Below, one piece after another: positions 19,698-30,848 of a stretch of DNA of 37,724 nt. The position numbers were made by a program, and so were the translations under genes. Below the pieces are notes generated by a model, which did not search any database, was not told the origin of the DNA, and saw only the letters and a list, made by a program, of their open reading frames with translations. Source of the stretch: Cerioporus squamosus (Eukaryota > Basidiomycota > Agaricomycetes > Polyporales > Polyporaceae); NCBI GenBank assembly GCA_022592435.1, contig JABYQS010000273.1:1-37724 (forward strand). Direction: 5' to 3'. Position 1 is the first letter of the stretch, and each line of letters starts with the position of its first letter.

Positions 19698-20084
19698 TCA
19701 AGCGTTCAACTTGTCCCGGACGTTGTTGTAGCTGCGGCGCACAGCCAGAGCGAGGACCTGGTCAAAGAAACAGAGGTGAGCCACGACCCTTCAAACCCAA
19801 GAAACTCACTCGCACAATGATGAGAGCAAGGAAAGCCCGTCGCTGCATCCGCTCCTCCCCATACATCGCACGCTCGAGGATTGCGCGTTCTTCCTCATCG
19901 GCCTCCGTGCCTTCCACAGGTCCCCCCGGCTACAAAGCGGCCCAACAATCTGTCAACCTCCTCCGTTGAGACACCGCAGCTGCTCCACGTCACGTACCGC
20001 CGTCGTATCGCCGTCGCCCTCGTAGTTCGGCTCGGCAGGCTCATCCACTACGGTCGACTTTTCCAAGGACTCGCTGTCAATCAT
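19698..20084 (-). CDS. small single-pass membrane protein (88 aa, 3 exons), family not recognised
   Basis: This is too finely split to appear as one reading frame, but three exons join perfectly: 19998-20084 (MIDSESLEKSTVVDEPAEPN...), 19810-19929 (...GTEADEEERAILERAMYGEE...) and 19698-19757 (VLALAVRRSYNNVRDKLNA). Introns are 68 nt (GTACGT...GTAG) and 52 nt (GTGAGT...CCAG), and all exon lengths are multiples of three. The protein has an acidic N-terminal half, a predicted amphipathic helix (EEERAILERAMYGEERMQRR), one hydrophobic segment (AFLALIIVRVLALAV) and a basic tail. That gives a tail-anchored or single-pass topology with an arginine inside the membrane segment. The last intron splits that segment. 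I do not recognise the family. An upstream GTGAGT donor near 20120 suggests a spliced 5' UTR. Confidence 0.6.
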
Positions 20085-23000
20085 CCCACAGCCTCGAACG
20101 ACATGTAGGCTGTGTACTCACCAAGCGCAGTCCAGGCCGCTCAACGTGGGCGTACGGATGAAAGCGCCGCAAATGACTCTCGCGGTAAGGAGGGAGGCGG
20201 AAAAAGCGGAATGGGTCGCCGGTCATGAGCGCAATTCCTGCAAGAGTGAAGGAGGGGTAAGAGGGCTCCAGCAGCGCGATCAACGGGGCATGCGAGTGCA
20301 GCGCGGGGCGGCAAGATGACTGTGAACTCCGAGGGCGGTGCTCTGCTTGGAGAACCAGAATGGTGGCAGGGAGGAGGCGACGCCAGCGGGGCTCCCTGGG
20401 AGCTCGGGGAAAAAATTTACTGGGGCAGAGAATGAGGCAGATTGAGGACAGGCAGATCTCCGCTGCAAGCTCGAGACAGCGGCGACTTGCCGTTCTGTCA
20501 ATTGAGAAGCTGGGTTGAACCTTATATGGATCACCATGTTGCTGCGGCATTCTGAGGGCTAAGTTTGCCGTCTATTGCTTCGGTTCTGGTATGCTCATGC
20601 AAGCTCGGACGACCACCGCTGGCTAATGGTTGCGAAGGAGATGCGAGCGGCCTGAGAGGGATGGGCGGGAGAGTTGACGGGGAGAACAACGGCAACTGCA
20701 ACCGCGGCCTCGGAGAACAAGAACGTCCGTGTCGAGGCCGGGCACCTCGCCACATAAGACGGTGAGCCTCTTCGTTGCGGGGCACCAGCAATCGACAGGA
20801 CCTCTTCTCTCTGGCGCACAGTTTGTCTTCAAGTTTTCGCCCGGACAGCCAGGCATGGCAGAGTCCCTGACCCGCGACGTTGGACGCGCACCATGCGCAC
20901 ATCTCGCGCATGCCTTGATGTGGCCTTCGGTCCATCTGCGGTTAAGGCCTTCGTTCTTGTGATCGGGCAACCGCTGACAAGAGCTTGAGCGGTTCAGCGT
21001 ACGTGCGGGGCCGGATCGAGAGACTCGAGTCTCACATCCACATAGGTGAGCTCCTGATTAGTCTTGACGGCAAGTCATATGGGGAGCAGTGGGTCGAGTC
21101 CTTGTGTTCGGGTCACGTATGCACGCACTTGAAGCATCATCCGCATCACTCCTACTACCGCCAGTGGTCCCTCCAGGAGGCTGTAGTCTGTGACCAATGT
21201 CACGTCACATCGTGTCCGGTGCAGCAACCACGTACGAATTACTTGCGCAGAACCTTCAGCGACTTCCCTGATACACAAGGGTCTGAAGTGATATAATCAC
21301 CAGGCTCGGGGGGTGTTCTCGGAGGCTTTATGGCCGCTTCTTCCGAGTCAGCCCAGAGGATTGAGGCTGCCTGCAATGTCCGTGTAGAGCAAACACCATC
21401 GGCAGCAGACTCTCAGGATGGAGATCGTTCACGCTTACAGATGAACTTGACGGTAAGCGTAGAGTGAGGAACCGAGATACGTGTTAGGTGTGGCATCCTG
21501 AAGTAAGCTTGGCATGTGGGATACGAGCTGGCGAGGGAACGTACCCGTCAGAAGAAGTGATGCGTTCGAACCACAAGCATAATGCTGTGGATGCGGACAG
21601 AAAGCTGGGTGACTTGAATGCGGAGAGGATTCCGCCACCTATTCTTACGGATCACAGTGACATGTAGTATGTTGGCCGCACGTCCTACATGACTTGTCCG
21701 ATCTTATTTTCGTGATCAAGAGCATCGTCGTTGCACCTGGGTCATAATGTGGGCGCGGAGAGGGGGAATCTGTGGCCAAAGCTATTGTCATTCGTACGAA
21801 AGACTCACCTACCATCCTCCCGACAACAAACGACCTCCGCAATAAGCCTCGTTCGCTCCCTTTCTTAAAGCACAACATGAGCACGTGCAAATTGCACTGG
21901 TAGAGCGACGGTAGAGAAGACACTGATCACGTCGAGGTTCAACTGAAGGCAAGTTTGAAGGTGGACGACCTGGAAGTGCAAACAAGGGTGAACAACCCTG
22001 TCAACAGCAGCGGGAAGCAACTTGTATGCTATTGTCGTCTAGCAGCAATGTGCAGAAGAGTACACACGAAACGCAAGTGATGCACAGGGAATACGCGGGG
22101 GTCCTGGAGAACGATCGGTGGACGATGAGGAGCATATGGTTTCTCTCCAAGGTCCGGAAGCACCCGTCAGCGCAGAACAACACTTTGGACAACAGGCAAG
22201 CACTGGCAAGAACTTGAACAAGCGGTTGCTGCCTTGTTCTGGATACTTGCCATTATTCCCAATCCTCATCCATGGTGCTCTCCTATCACCTGGAGGATGC
22301 ACGTCGAACTCGCCAGCACACTGTTTCGTGACCCCCGGTGCTGATCTTGCCCTGCCGTGCAACACTGCGTATTGGATCCTGGAAGGAGCTCAGCTGCTCA
22401 CAGCCGAGTGTCCCAGGAAAGATCAGGAACTCAACCGTCTGTGAGGCTCCCGTGCTAGCATACACTAGCATGCTCCGCGCGTGCGTGAATGTAAGTCCCT
22501 TCTTCATCATCCCGAGTCGTGACAAGCCACTGATATACTCACAGCCATGCCGGCGATGGAATTCGCTTGATGTCTAGGTCGATGGGCCACAATATACTTA
22601 TGCGGCTGCACGGATACTAGGTTCAAGTTCAGGAAGCAAACTGTATACTCCTCGAGCTACCAACGTCTCCACTTGCATTGTGAGGGATTCTGCTTTGGGA
22701 CCGGTTGCACTCGGAGAGCTCGTGCGTTCTTCCTCTAGGTGCCCATGATGGCTGAACGTTCTCCATGGCCCCTTCAGGTTGGTCGTCCTTTATTGCTCAT
22801 GGGACGCCTACATAACAGGTTGTACCAGCACGTCTACCGTTACCTTGATCCGAACCGGATCTGCACCGTCGTTCTCGGCGTAAGTGGTCTGCTGCAGTGT
22901 GAACTTGAGTGCTTCCGAGCTCACAGATCTTTCATCTGTACTTGTGTCCTCTTTGTCTCACTGTCTGCCTTGAAACATTGGCAGGTTTTCGTTGAATGAA

Positions 23001-23111
23001 TGAAAGTCAAATATTCAAGCTGGAACAGTTCGCGCGTCTGCTTGGGTTCGAACCGCCGAGCCAGGAGTGACTGACAGCGTCCAGTTCTAGCAGGTCCACG
23101 TCTCAGCGAAA
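20085..23111. other. 3-kb gene-poor region
   Basis: No supported gene. Short frames (for example 20985-21296, 22118-22444, 22739-22999) have scattered donor- and acceptor-like words but no recognised motif and no splice-linked model. 20085-20545 is the probable 5' region of the 88-aa gene on the minus strand. A B-box-like word GGTTCGAACC near 23047 is not part of a tRNA fold. The region may hold decayed genes or old transposon sequence below recognition. Confidence 0.35.
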
Positions 23112-23210
23112 GGCATAATGGTCTAGTAGCATGATTCGCGCTTCGGGTGGAGTATCCCGACGGTACCGTCGATGTGCGCGAGGTCCTGGGTTCAATTCCC
23201 AGTTAGGCCC
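23112..23210 (+). tRNA. tRNA-Pro(CGG), with a 27-nt intron; atypical positions
   Basis: The anticodon arm is CGCGC-TTCGGGT-GCGCG once a 27-nt intron (23148-23174) is removed after position 37, so the anticodon is CGG (Pro). The intron contains CCCGA, which can pair with TCGGG of the anticodon loop, as expected of a bulge-helix-bulge precursor. The T arm is CTGGG-TTCAATT-CCCAG and a T5 terminator follows at 23211-23215. Two oddities: the acceptor has an A4-G69 mismatch (GGCATAA against TTAGGCC), and the D loop reads AGTAGC where fungal tRNA-Pro normally has AGTGGT, so the invariant G18 appears to be A (23128). It may be a diverging or failing copy. Confidence 0.8.
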
Positions 23211-23301
23211 TTTTTGCACCTCTACGCAAGCCTGATCTCGTCATAGAACAACATCCCAAGGGCTGCTAGTATAGATACAACATCAGTGATGTCAAGATAA
23301 G

Positions 23302-26300
23302 CTACAAAGACAGCCATCGACGGTACAGAGCTTGAGCGAGCGGTGTCGCGCCGGTCGTGACATAGATGAGAGACAGGTTGTAGGCAGTCTCCCGTGCCAG
23401 CCCAACGTCCTGTACGCAGGTAGTCAGTTGACCTGTAAACAAAGTGCTCGACTCCTTTGCGAACCTCAGGATCAATCTGCGTTCTCTTCTCCGCTACTTC
23501 CAGGACCCGTTCATAGTGGCGAACCGCGAGCGAATAAAGGCCTACCGAGAGCAAGACCGGTGAGCGATCAAAGGCAGCTTTCGGAAGACACCCGGCTCAC
23601 CAAGCTGATGGAAGATACGGCCGAAGTTGTACTCCACCTCGTCGATGCCCGCCTCGGCGCCTCCACGCAGTTCGCGATACCGTGTGAGGAAGGCCATGCC
23701 CTACTCAGAGTCGAACATGTCCTTGTCGAGCATTGAGAATGGATGTACTAACCTGAGTGATGAGGTGGTGCCTGTTGTCCGACTGTCGCTGCATGGCGCG
23801 TCCGGTAGAGGCAATCGCCAGCGACAAACACACGAGCGGGTCGTCCGGAGCATAATCGTATGCCTGCAACAGATAAACTGCGAGCAGCGCGTCAGCAGCC
23901 GAAGCTAAGGTCGTATGCACTGGTAAGGACGCACACAGCGCGCTCTGGTAGCTCTTCGCCGCGAGCAAGATCTGCCCATACACCGCAACGTTCACCGGGT
24001 TCGGCTTCGTCGGTAACTTGGACTTCTCGATCTCCGCAACCGCCGGTGCCTCGACGTCCTCGTCCTCTTCGTCGGGATCGGCCTTGCCGGACGATCCAGG
24101 AAAGTTCCACCGGCGCTGCGAATTGTTGAACCGAAGAGAGTCGGGCTCTCTGACTGCTGCGTCCGCCAGCCGACATTCCCGCAGGAGATGCTTGGAGAGC
24201 GTGGAGACGAGGAATGCATCCGTGGCGCGCAGCCCGCTGCCAAGCGACGAGACGAGCACTCGAAGCGGCTCGTTGTTGAACTGGTGTCCATTGATTAGCT
24301 TGCGGGCTTGTTCGACGACGGTCATGAATTGGTCTGCATGGATAGCGCAAGCTGCGGAGACGCATCAGTATGAACCGCGATGGCGCAGGATCGCTCTAAC
24401 GCACTGATCAGCCCGAGACGGATGGAATCCTGCGAGGAGCGTGATTGATATGCGTTAGAAAACAACAAGTGGCGCAGAATCTCGTTCGCAAGCTCGTACT
24501 GTCCTCGACGAGTAAGGAGGAACGTATACTGCAGCGTGATAGACAGTCAGCGAGTGAACCACTGCGATGGGATGGCAGAACTCAACGTGCATGAAGAGGC
24601 GCAACCAATCCTCAAACAAGATCGTTCGGAAAGTGTTGACGTTCTCGGACTTGGCAGCTTTTCTCGCAAGAGCATCACGGCCTAGTGACCTCATTGGAAT
24701 CCGCATAGGCAATATGATGCGGAGATTCGAGGAACGCACCGAGTTCTAGCTGCAGGCGAGAAGCCATGCTGTCCTCCGTCGCTTCTGAAGTCTGTTTCCT
24801 GGTACTCCGAGGGAACATCCCCCTGAAGCCACGATGCTACAACCAATGAGCACAGACACTCACAGCACCAGAGAACACACGTACCCGGCTCGTCAGGAAC
24901 AAGGCTCTGGTCTCCCGGAACGACTCGACGAGCTTCTCGGCCTCGACAAGCCACTCACGGACAGCCTCCTCCTCGTTCGCAAGCATCCTCGGCCATAGGT
25001 CCTGCACTCGATGCCAGCTCTGCGACGCCTCGCGCTCCTTCTGTGCCTCGAGTTCGCGCAGCTGCGCGGGGTGAGCTTGTTCGGGTTCGACTTGGCCGAG
25101 GACCCCTTGCCCTTCTGCGTGCGTGCCTTCCCTTCTTCGAAGAGGGAGGCAGAACCGGGCTCTCCAGCGTCGGCGGCGCCGTCCCGCGGGGCATTGCGCC
25201 GTTTCGGGAGTCGACGACTGTAGCAGGAAGCGTGTTAGCATACCGCTATAAGGCAGAGTGACAGTTCTACCTTGCAAGACAAGCTCGAGAGCCTTCCGAG
25301 GTTCGTTCAGGATCTCGAGGATCTCTGCGAGCTTCATCTTCGCATCGTTGTTCGTTGGATCGGCATGAATGACTAGAAATCTGCTCAGCACAACCCACTG
25401 CAAGGGCTAAGTGGCTCACCATGTTCGTACACCTCCGCCGCCTCCTTCAGGTCTCCGGTCATCCGGCGACAAGCGGCAGCTTGCAAGAGCACGTACATGC
25501 TGCTTGTCTGTGCATCAATGCGCGTCAGCATAGCTCGGTTCCTGAGTAGAAGAAACGGCTTACCCCAGCATCACCACCTAGCATCTCGTAGATGTGGCCT
25601 GCTTCCGCGTACATCTCCCTCTCAAAGTACGCATCCGCGATTTCCGAGAACAGCGGCGCATACTCGGCGACGTCCTGGCCAAGAATCACCTTCGCGTGCA
25701 TCTGCGCACATATCAGCGTCCTCGTGGACACTAGGGGAAGCGCGCGAACCGACCTTCCCTTCCTCGACATCCCCGGCCTTGATCCTCGCGATGGCCAAAC
25801 GATGTCTCGCGTTCACGTCGAGCGGGTACATGCCCGGCTGGACTTCCCCGTCACCACCACGTACGACGCCGCTCTCGGGAACGTCCCACTCGCGGTCGTC
25901 TTCACAAGCATCCCAGAACTTTTGCGCCGCACGGCCCTGGAGCCAACGACATCCCCTCCTGATCGTGTCCGCTGCCCGCGCGTACTCGCCCAACGTGTTG
26001 TAGAGGTCCGCGAGCACGAGGATGTGCATGAGAGTGAACCCGCCACCCGGGACCTCTGCTCCTGTGTCCGGATCAATGCCGCGGCCTGTGGGGAACTCAA
26101 CGACATAGTGCTCAAACGCGGTCTGGAAGAGTCGAGCACACAGCGCGAGGTCGTTGAGCTCGATGAGGATGGGGCGTATTTCGTCGAGCACGGTCAGGTT
26201 GTACGGGAGCCGCCTGAGCATCGTGAGCATCGTGGACCGGGCGATCTTCATATCTCCAACCTCCTTCGCGAGCGAAGCGCGGTCCCACAGCGCACCCATG

Positions 26301-27124
26301 TTCGTCGGGTCAAGGTGGTAGATCTTGCCATAGCAATACAAGGCCTGCTGGTGGTACTGCAACGCTCTGCCATATGTCCTCAGTAAACGTATACGGAAGA
26401 CGGCGCGTAGGGCTACTCACCGTGACTTTTCTGCCAACTCCGCCCACTCGTCGGGGTCATGATGCAGGTGCGCGGCCATGATGCGCAGCTGCAGTCCTTC
26501 TTGCTCTCGCCCATGTCGTCGTGACACTGCGCGAGGACCTTCCACGGCTGGGGCGCCGGGGCTCGATGCGGATGACCTCCTGCATGATCCGGATCGCCTC
26601 TTGAACGTCCCCGTCGATGTACGCTTGGTTACCGTCCCCGATGAGTGCGCGCACCTCCTGCGAGAGCACGGGTCCCGACCTCCGTCCGCGCTGCTGGCTG
26701 TTTAGGAGGGTTGAGGGACATAGAGATGGCTGGTACGCACCTTCTTCTTCAGTTTGCCCACTCCGGACGCTGCGCGCAAGTCGTCCCTAAACTCTGCCTC
26801 GCGCTCCTCCAGGTTGATGTCCCACATCTTGTTGAGCATCCCGGAGCTCGAGCCATCTCCCGCCTCGCGGATGTTCTGAATGAGCCGGTCAAAGTCCCCT
26901 TCTATTGCGGCCTCCACGCGTGCATCTTCCGCTTCTGCTGCTGCTACCAGCGAGCTCGGACCCTCGCCGCGGTTGTCTTCCTCGTCTTCCTCGCTTTCGG
27001 ATTCGGACGTCGACTCATAGTCTTCTGAGCCCTCTGCGTCCTCGTCTGCGGCGGTGAGAGGCTGCTTGTATCTTGACACTAGCAGCCCAGACGCACCAGT
27101 ATACTCCCATTCCTCCCCGTTCAT
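23302..27124 (-). CDS. TFC4: TFIIIC TPR subunit, Tfc4/tau131-like (about 1024 aa, 15 exons; four apparent 1-nt gaps)
   Basis: TFIIIC recognises the internal promoters of tRNA genes, and the TPR subunit recruits TFIIIB. The start is MNGEEWEYTGASG, followed by an acidic region. TPR arrays follow: AYIDGDVQEAIRIMQEVIRI, then LQLRIMAAHLHHDPDEW, ALYCYGKIYHLDPTNMGAL, and later LPTKPNPVNVAVYGQI, DDPLVCLSLAIASTGRAMQR, a TRYRELRG and YNFGRIFHQL segment, and the C-terminal LARETAYNLSLIYVTTGATP...LYRRWLSL. Exons: 26741-27124, 26421-26690, 25754-26366, 25564-25701, 25420-25507, 25271-25372, 24885-25217, 24740-24836, 24587-24681, 24405-24528, 23935-24351, 23753-23877, 23601-23700, 23465-23541, 23302-23409. 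All phases agree except that exon 2 (near 26551-26562 and 26495-26503) and exon 7 (near 25199-25206 and 25064-25074) each need two added bases. With these the protein is 1024 residues, close to yeast tau131. TFIIIC is essential, so sequence error is likelier than gene loss. Confidence 0.88.
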
Positions 27125-27566
27125 ACTGTATCGTGGTCCACCACGAGCCTGAGCGAGCGAGCGGGAGGTGGTGGTGGATGGACAGAACGAGGTTTCCTCG
27201 GACCGGAGAAGCGCCTGCCGCGGTTCGACGAATCGACTCCCGCTGTCTGCGACGCCGTCACCAACTTGTGCACCATGTTCGCATCCTTAATACGCATGAG
27301 GATGTGCTGCACATACGGCTAGCAATGCTCTTAGTTTGCAGATGGACCCAACAAATATTTCGGCCCGTTACAAAAGTCCATGTTTGCAACCAATTGCTGC
27401 AAGAAGTACTCACCAGCGGCACTGGCAGGCGCATGAGGATAATTTAAGGTGACGTCAGCGTATATCCTGCCCACACACCTCCGACCTGCCTCCGACACAA
27501 CCGCCGACATAGATATAAGACGCCGTTTCCTCGACTTTGGACATCTCCAACATCCTCCTCGTCGCC
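27125..27566. promoter_or_regulatory. divergent promoter TFC4 / NAD(P)HX dehydratase, with perfect CRE and TATA
   Basis: This 442-bp spacer separates two outward-facing conserved genes. It holds a perfect TGACGTCA at 27450-27457 and a TATAAG at 27514-27519, about 50 nt before the dehydratase ATG. A TATATCC lies at about 27461. A minus-strand frame at 27121-27312 (63 codons) has no motif and is not called. Confidence 0.55.
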
Positions 27567-28880
27567 ATGCCTGTACCAAAGAATGTCCTCAACCAGATCA
27601 AGGCAATCATTCCTCCTCTCAACGGCTCCTTACACAAGGGCCAGTCTGGGCGTGTCGGCGTGCTTGGTGGTGCTCTAGAGTAAGTATGTTCAGTAGACCT
27701 CTCAGTCCAGATATGTGCTAACCTCGATGCAGCTACACAGGGGCTCCATTCTTTGCATCCATATCGGCCCTGCGAATCGTAAGTGTTCCATGATTCCACC
27801 TGGGAACACGCCCTGATACGTCTCGACAGGGCGCAGACTTGTCGCACGTCATATGCTCGCCAACTGCAGCGGGCGCCATAAAGTCCTATTCTCCTGACCT
27901 GATCGTGCACCCCATCCTCCGCGAGGACCAGTAAGTGATTTACTATCTCACTATCTCATGATGACCGCAGCTCACCGGTATCTGCCATGCTGTAGGACTC
28001 CCGAAGCAGTCAAGCCAACGCTGTCTTCACTTCTCTCACGTCTACATGTCCTCATCGTTGGTCCGGGCTTGGGACGCGAGGAGTACATGCAGAACTTCGC
28101 GAAACTCGCCGTGAACATCGCGAAGGAACAGGGCATGTACCTCGTCCTCGACGCGGATGCTCTCTGGATGGTCGGCCAGGACCTGTCGATCGTCCACGGC
28201 TATCGTCGCGCCGTCCTCACGCCAAACGTCATGGAGTTCAAGCGTCTGAGCGAGAACGTCGTAAGCTCCTATTTGCATTCTCGCGTGGCTGCTCCGGATA
28301 CTCACCCGCTTCCCTGCAGAAGATCGACCCGAGTATCCCCGCAGAAGAGCGCGCGATGCACGTATCGCGCGCTCTTGGCGGAGTTACAGTCCTCGAGAAG
28401 GGTGCCAACGACATCATCTGCACAAACACCGGCAAGGCGAGCAAGGAAGATGCCCAGCTGAACAAGATATCCGAGGGTGAGAGCGCGGAGGAGCGCGTCG
28501 TGGTCGATGTGCCCGGAGGTTTGAAGCGCTGCGGCGGTCAGGGAGACATCCTCAGTGGCTCTGTCGGCACGGTGATGGCATGGGGCAAGTGCTTCGAGGA
28601 CGGCGGCTTCGGGTAAGTGCCGTCCTTTGAAGGAGCGGTAGAGCTTGTCGGTTTACTGATATCTCGCAGTGATGGCTCCGTGCCTCCCTCGCGCATACCG
28701 CTTCTGGCTGCAGTGGCGGGATCGATGGTTACCCGGACCGCATCTCGGCGTGCGTTCAGCAAGCAGGGACGAGGTGTCGTCACGCAGGATATGCTGCCTG
28801 AGATCGGCGGCGCGTTCGCAGAAATCTTCGGGGAGGGTGAGAAGGGTTGGGGCGCACCTGTGAAGGATCAGAAGCTCTAG
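27567..28880 (+). CDS. ATP-dependent (S)-NAD(P)H-hydrate dehydratase (342 aa, 6 exons)
   Basis: This is a metabolite-repair enzyme that uses ATP to convert damaged, hydrated NAD(P)H (the S-epimer) back to NAD(P)H. It is the family of mammalian CARKD/NAXD and the C-terminal domain of bacterial Nnr (YjeF), with a ribokinase-like fold. Exons 27567-27679, 27733-27778, 27830-27930, 27996-28260, 28320-28612 and 28670-28880 join perfectly to 342 residues. Visible motifs are [13 protein letters not shown] near the N-terminus, VGPGLGR at residues 108-114, [17 protein letters not shown] and GGQGDILSG at residues 247-255, in which Asp251 is the expected catalytic base. The length is normal for stand-alone eukaryotic forms. 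There is no obvious targeting peptide in this reading. The start is supported by context GCCATG and the TATA about 50 nt upstream. The gene is divergent from TFC4. Confidence 0.94.
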
Positions 28881-29611
28881 ATACTTAGGGAGAAGTTCAC
28901 ATAATTTGTACGTTACTGTCAGGAAGAGCTGCACTACTGCAGGCCGATCGCATCCAAGTTGCTCGCAGTGCCGACACGGTACACTGGCTAAGTACTTACC
29001 GTCAGTCGCGTCGCGTAACGCGTTTGTCACCATGTTATGTCACGCGAACCCTCCTCTTGAGCTTGAGCGCTTGCGAGTCAAGTCAGACTTCGAAGAACGT
29101 CCGAGTCCGATTCGATGATCCTGAACTCTTTTGGCTCCCCTAGGCTTGCATACGCGGACCACGAGCCGAGAAGTCGTATGTCATGAACTCATGCTTCTCG
29201 ATGTCGTCTTGACAAGCCGCAGACTCAAGTAAGTAGCACAGGGGATAATGTCACCAAGTTGACGCATGACGCGGCAGAGAAGTAGATCCAGGCAGCCTAC
29301 ATGCGGTGACTACAGCGCGGTACTCGGTGTGCAATGGTAGAACTATAGGCTTCCAGCGTCGATGTGGCATCCCACGATGGTGCACGTCTCCAAGCAACCC
29401 GGAATACATGGCAACTTCAAGACTGGGGAACACTTGTTGGCACGGTCAGGGCACGGTACTGATGCAGCGAAGTGTAGGGACCGTAGGAATGAAGAACCGT
29501 GAGTCGCCCCTGTTCTGCAGAAGCTATCGCGTCAATTCACGGTTCGAAGTTTAGTGGACAAGGACCTGGGGCGTACCGGACATAGAGCAGCTCCACAGTT
29601 GGAACTGAAGG
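28881..29611. other. intergenic, no gene seen
   Basis: This lies between two gene 3' ends (dehydratase plus, 390-aa gene minus). No motif or splice-consistent frame was found. Convergent 3' UTRs are expected here. Confidence 0.4.
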
Positions 29612-30848
29612 TTACCACACGACGGCAAGACCAAGCGCGTTCGTATCGGTCGCGGACAACAATTGCCAGGTCGACTGCTGATCGATGCCCGGTCCTCCGA
29701 AGGACGATGCCCGTCCGAGACCTGGCTCTTGTTCGTTTCCGGGGAAGGCCTCGCCGGGAAACACCCCATCCTGCGTCACCTCCGAGGACCAGTCTAGTCT
29801 CTCGCCCCACTCTAGACGGTCTGGGGGCGAGAGCACTCCCGTCCAGTCGGGGTGCGAGGGAGGACCGAAGGTAAAAGGGGGGCACATTGTTGACGCGTTC
29901 GCGGTCGCATTTCGAGGGACGGTCGCGCACAACTTCCCCTCCCTCGCGAGCTTTATTTCTCCGGGGAAATTTCCGTTTTGCGACACGTATGGCCCGTCCT
30001 CCCGAGTGACAGAGCCGGCCCTCGACGTAGGAGTCCAGTAGGCCCCGTGGAATTCTGACCCGCTTCGTCCTACGATGCGAGCGTCATCCGCCAAGGTGCG
30101 CCCCAGTGGAGGTCCGAATCCCCACATACCCTGCGAGTTGGAGCTGGAGCTGATGCCAAGAATGCCTATAGAGCTCTGAGGCGTGGAGCCGACCGACATA
30201 TTCTGCATCGAAGAGTGGTACGACGGTCCACGGACGTTCACGTTGCGCGCGGTGCCAGAGGCGCAACATCGTTCGTGATCACGGCATCCGGTGGTGGCGG
30301 CAGAGGACGTCGCTTTTCTCTGGGGAGTCTCACCGGTAGACCCGGTGTGCCGGTCTGGAGATGCGTCAAACCGGGTGGAGGTTGGAGACCTGGCGGCGTC
30401 GGTAGGGTCCGCGAGTGTGCATAAGGCGGATCGGGCCTCGAGTTCACCGTTGACTCTGGGGAAGACGTCTTCGGAAGGCCTATGGTTGGTAGAAACGACT
30501 CGCCGCGCTTTAACGCCATAGCGGCGGAGTCGTAGTGAGCGGCGGAGACGTTCAACTGGTTTGCAATGTATGGAACCGGCCCTCCTGCCTGCTCGACCTT
30601 GCAGATTTCCTTGTAGGCCATCTGCCTCATCTTCGAGGCCGTGTACGCGTTCAAAAACACCGCGCTGATTTCTGCGATGCGCTAAGAGAGGTCGTGCCGT
30701 GGTTGGTGAGTTCCTGGTTCTCATGCCGGAGAGGAATGGTACTCACTCTTCTCGACCTCCTGGACTGTATCTCCTGCAGGAGAACATGAGCTTCCTCCTC
30801 GGTGCAGTTGAGGATCGTCTCGAATTGTGAGTTCTGTCCTAGCGACAT
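29612..30848 (-). CDS. uncharacterised protein with helical N-terminus and disordered proline-rich tail (about 390 aa, one 1-nt gap)
   Basis: Exon 1 (30747-30848) gives MSLGQNSQFETILNCTEEEA then HVLLQEIQSRRSRR. A 65-nt intron (GTGAGT...CTTAG) leads in phase to exon 2 (29612-30681). The first 100 residues look like a compact helical domain: RIAEISAVFLNAYTASKMRQ, MAYKEICKVEQAGGPVPYIA, VSAAHYDSAAMALKRG. A proline/serine-rich disordered region follows (LPTPPGLQPPPGL, REKRRPLPPPP), then after one apparent missing base in CGCGCGC (30241-30255) a Gly/Ser/Asn-rich tail ending STWQLLSATDTNALGLAVVW. Adding the base makes the whole length divisible by three (390 aa). I do not recognise the family. Poly-proline stretches suggest SH3/WW-type partners, which is inference only. 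It shares a promoter region with 30849-31586. Confidence 0.6.

Noticed and set aside
20077..20550. 157-codon minus-strand frame upstream of the 88-aa gene
   Set aside because: It cannot be joined in phase to the conserved-looking exons; more likely a spliced 5' UTR.
23030..23075. GGTTCGAACC word resembling a tRNA B box, just before tRNA-Pro
   Set aside because: The flanking bases cannot form a T stem on either strand and there is no cloverleaf; the word is palindromic by itself.
29685..30041. plus-strand frames over the 390-aa gene
   Set aside because: Antisense shadows of the minus-strand coding sequence.
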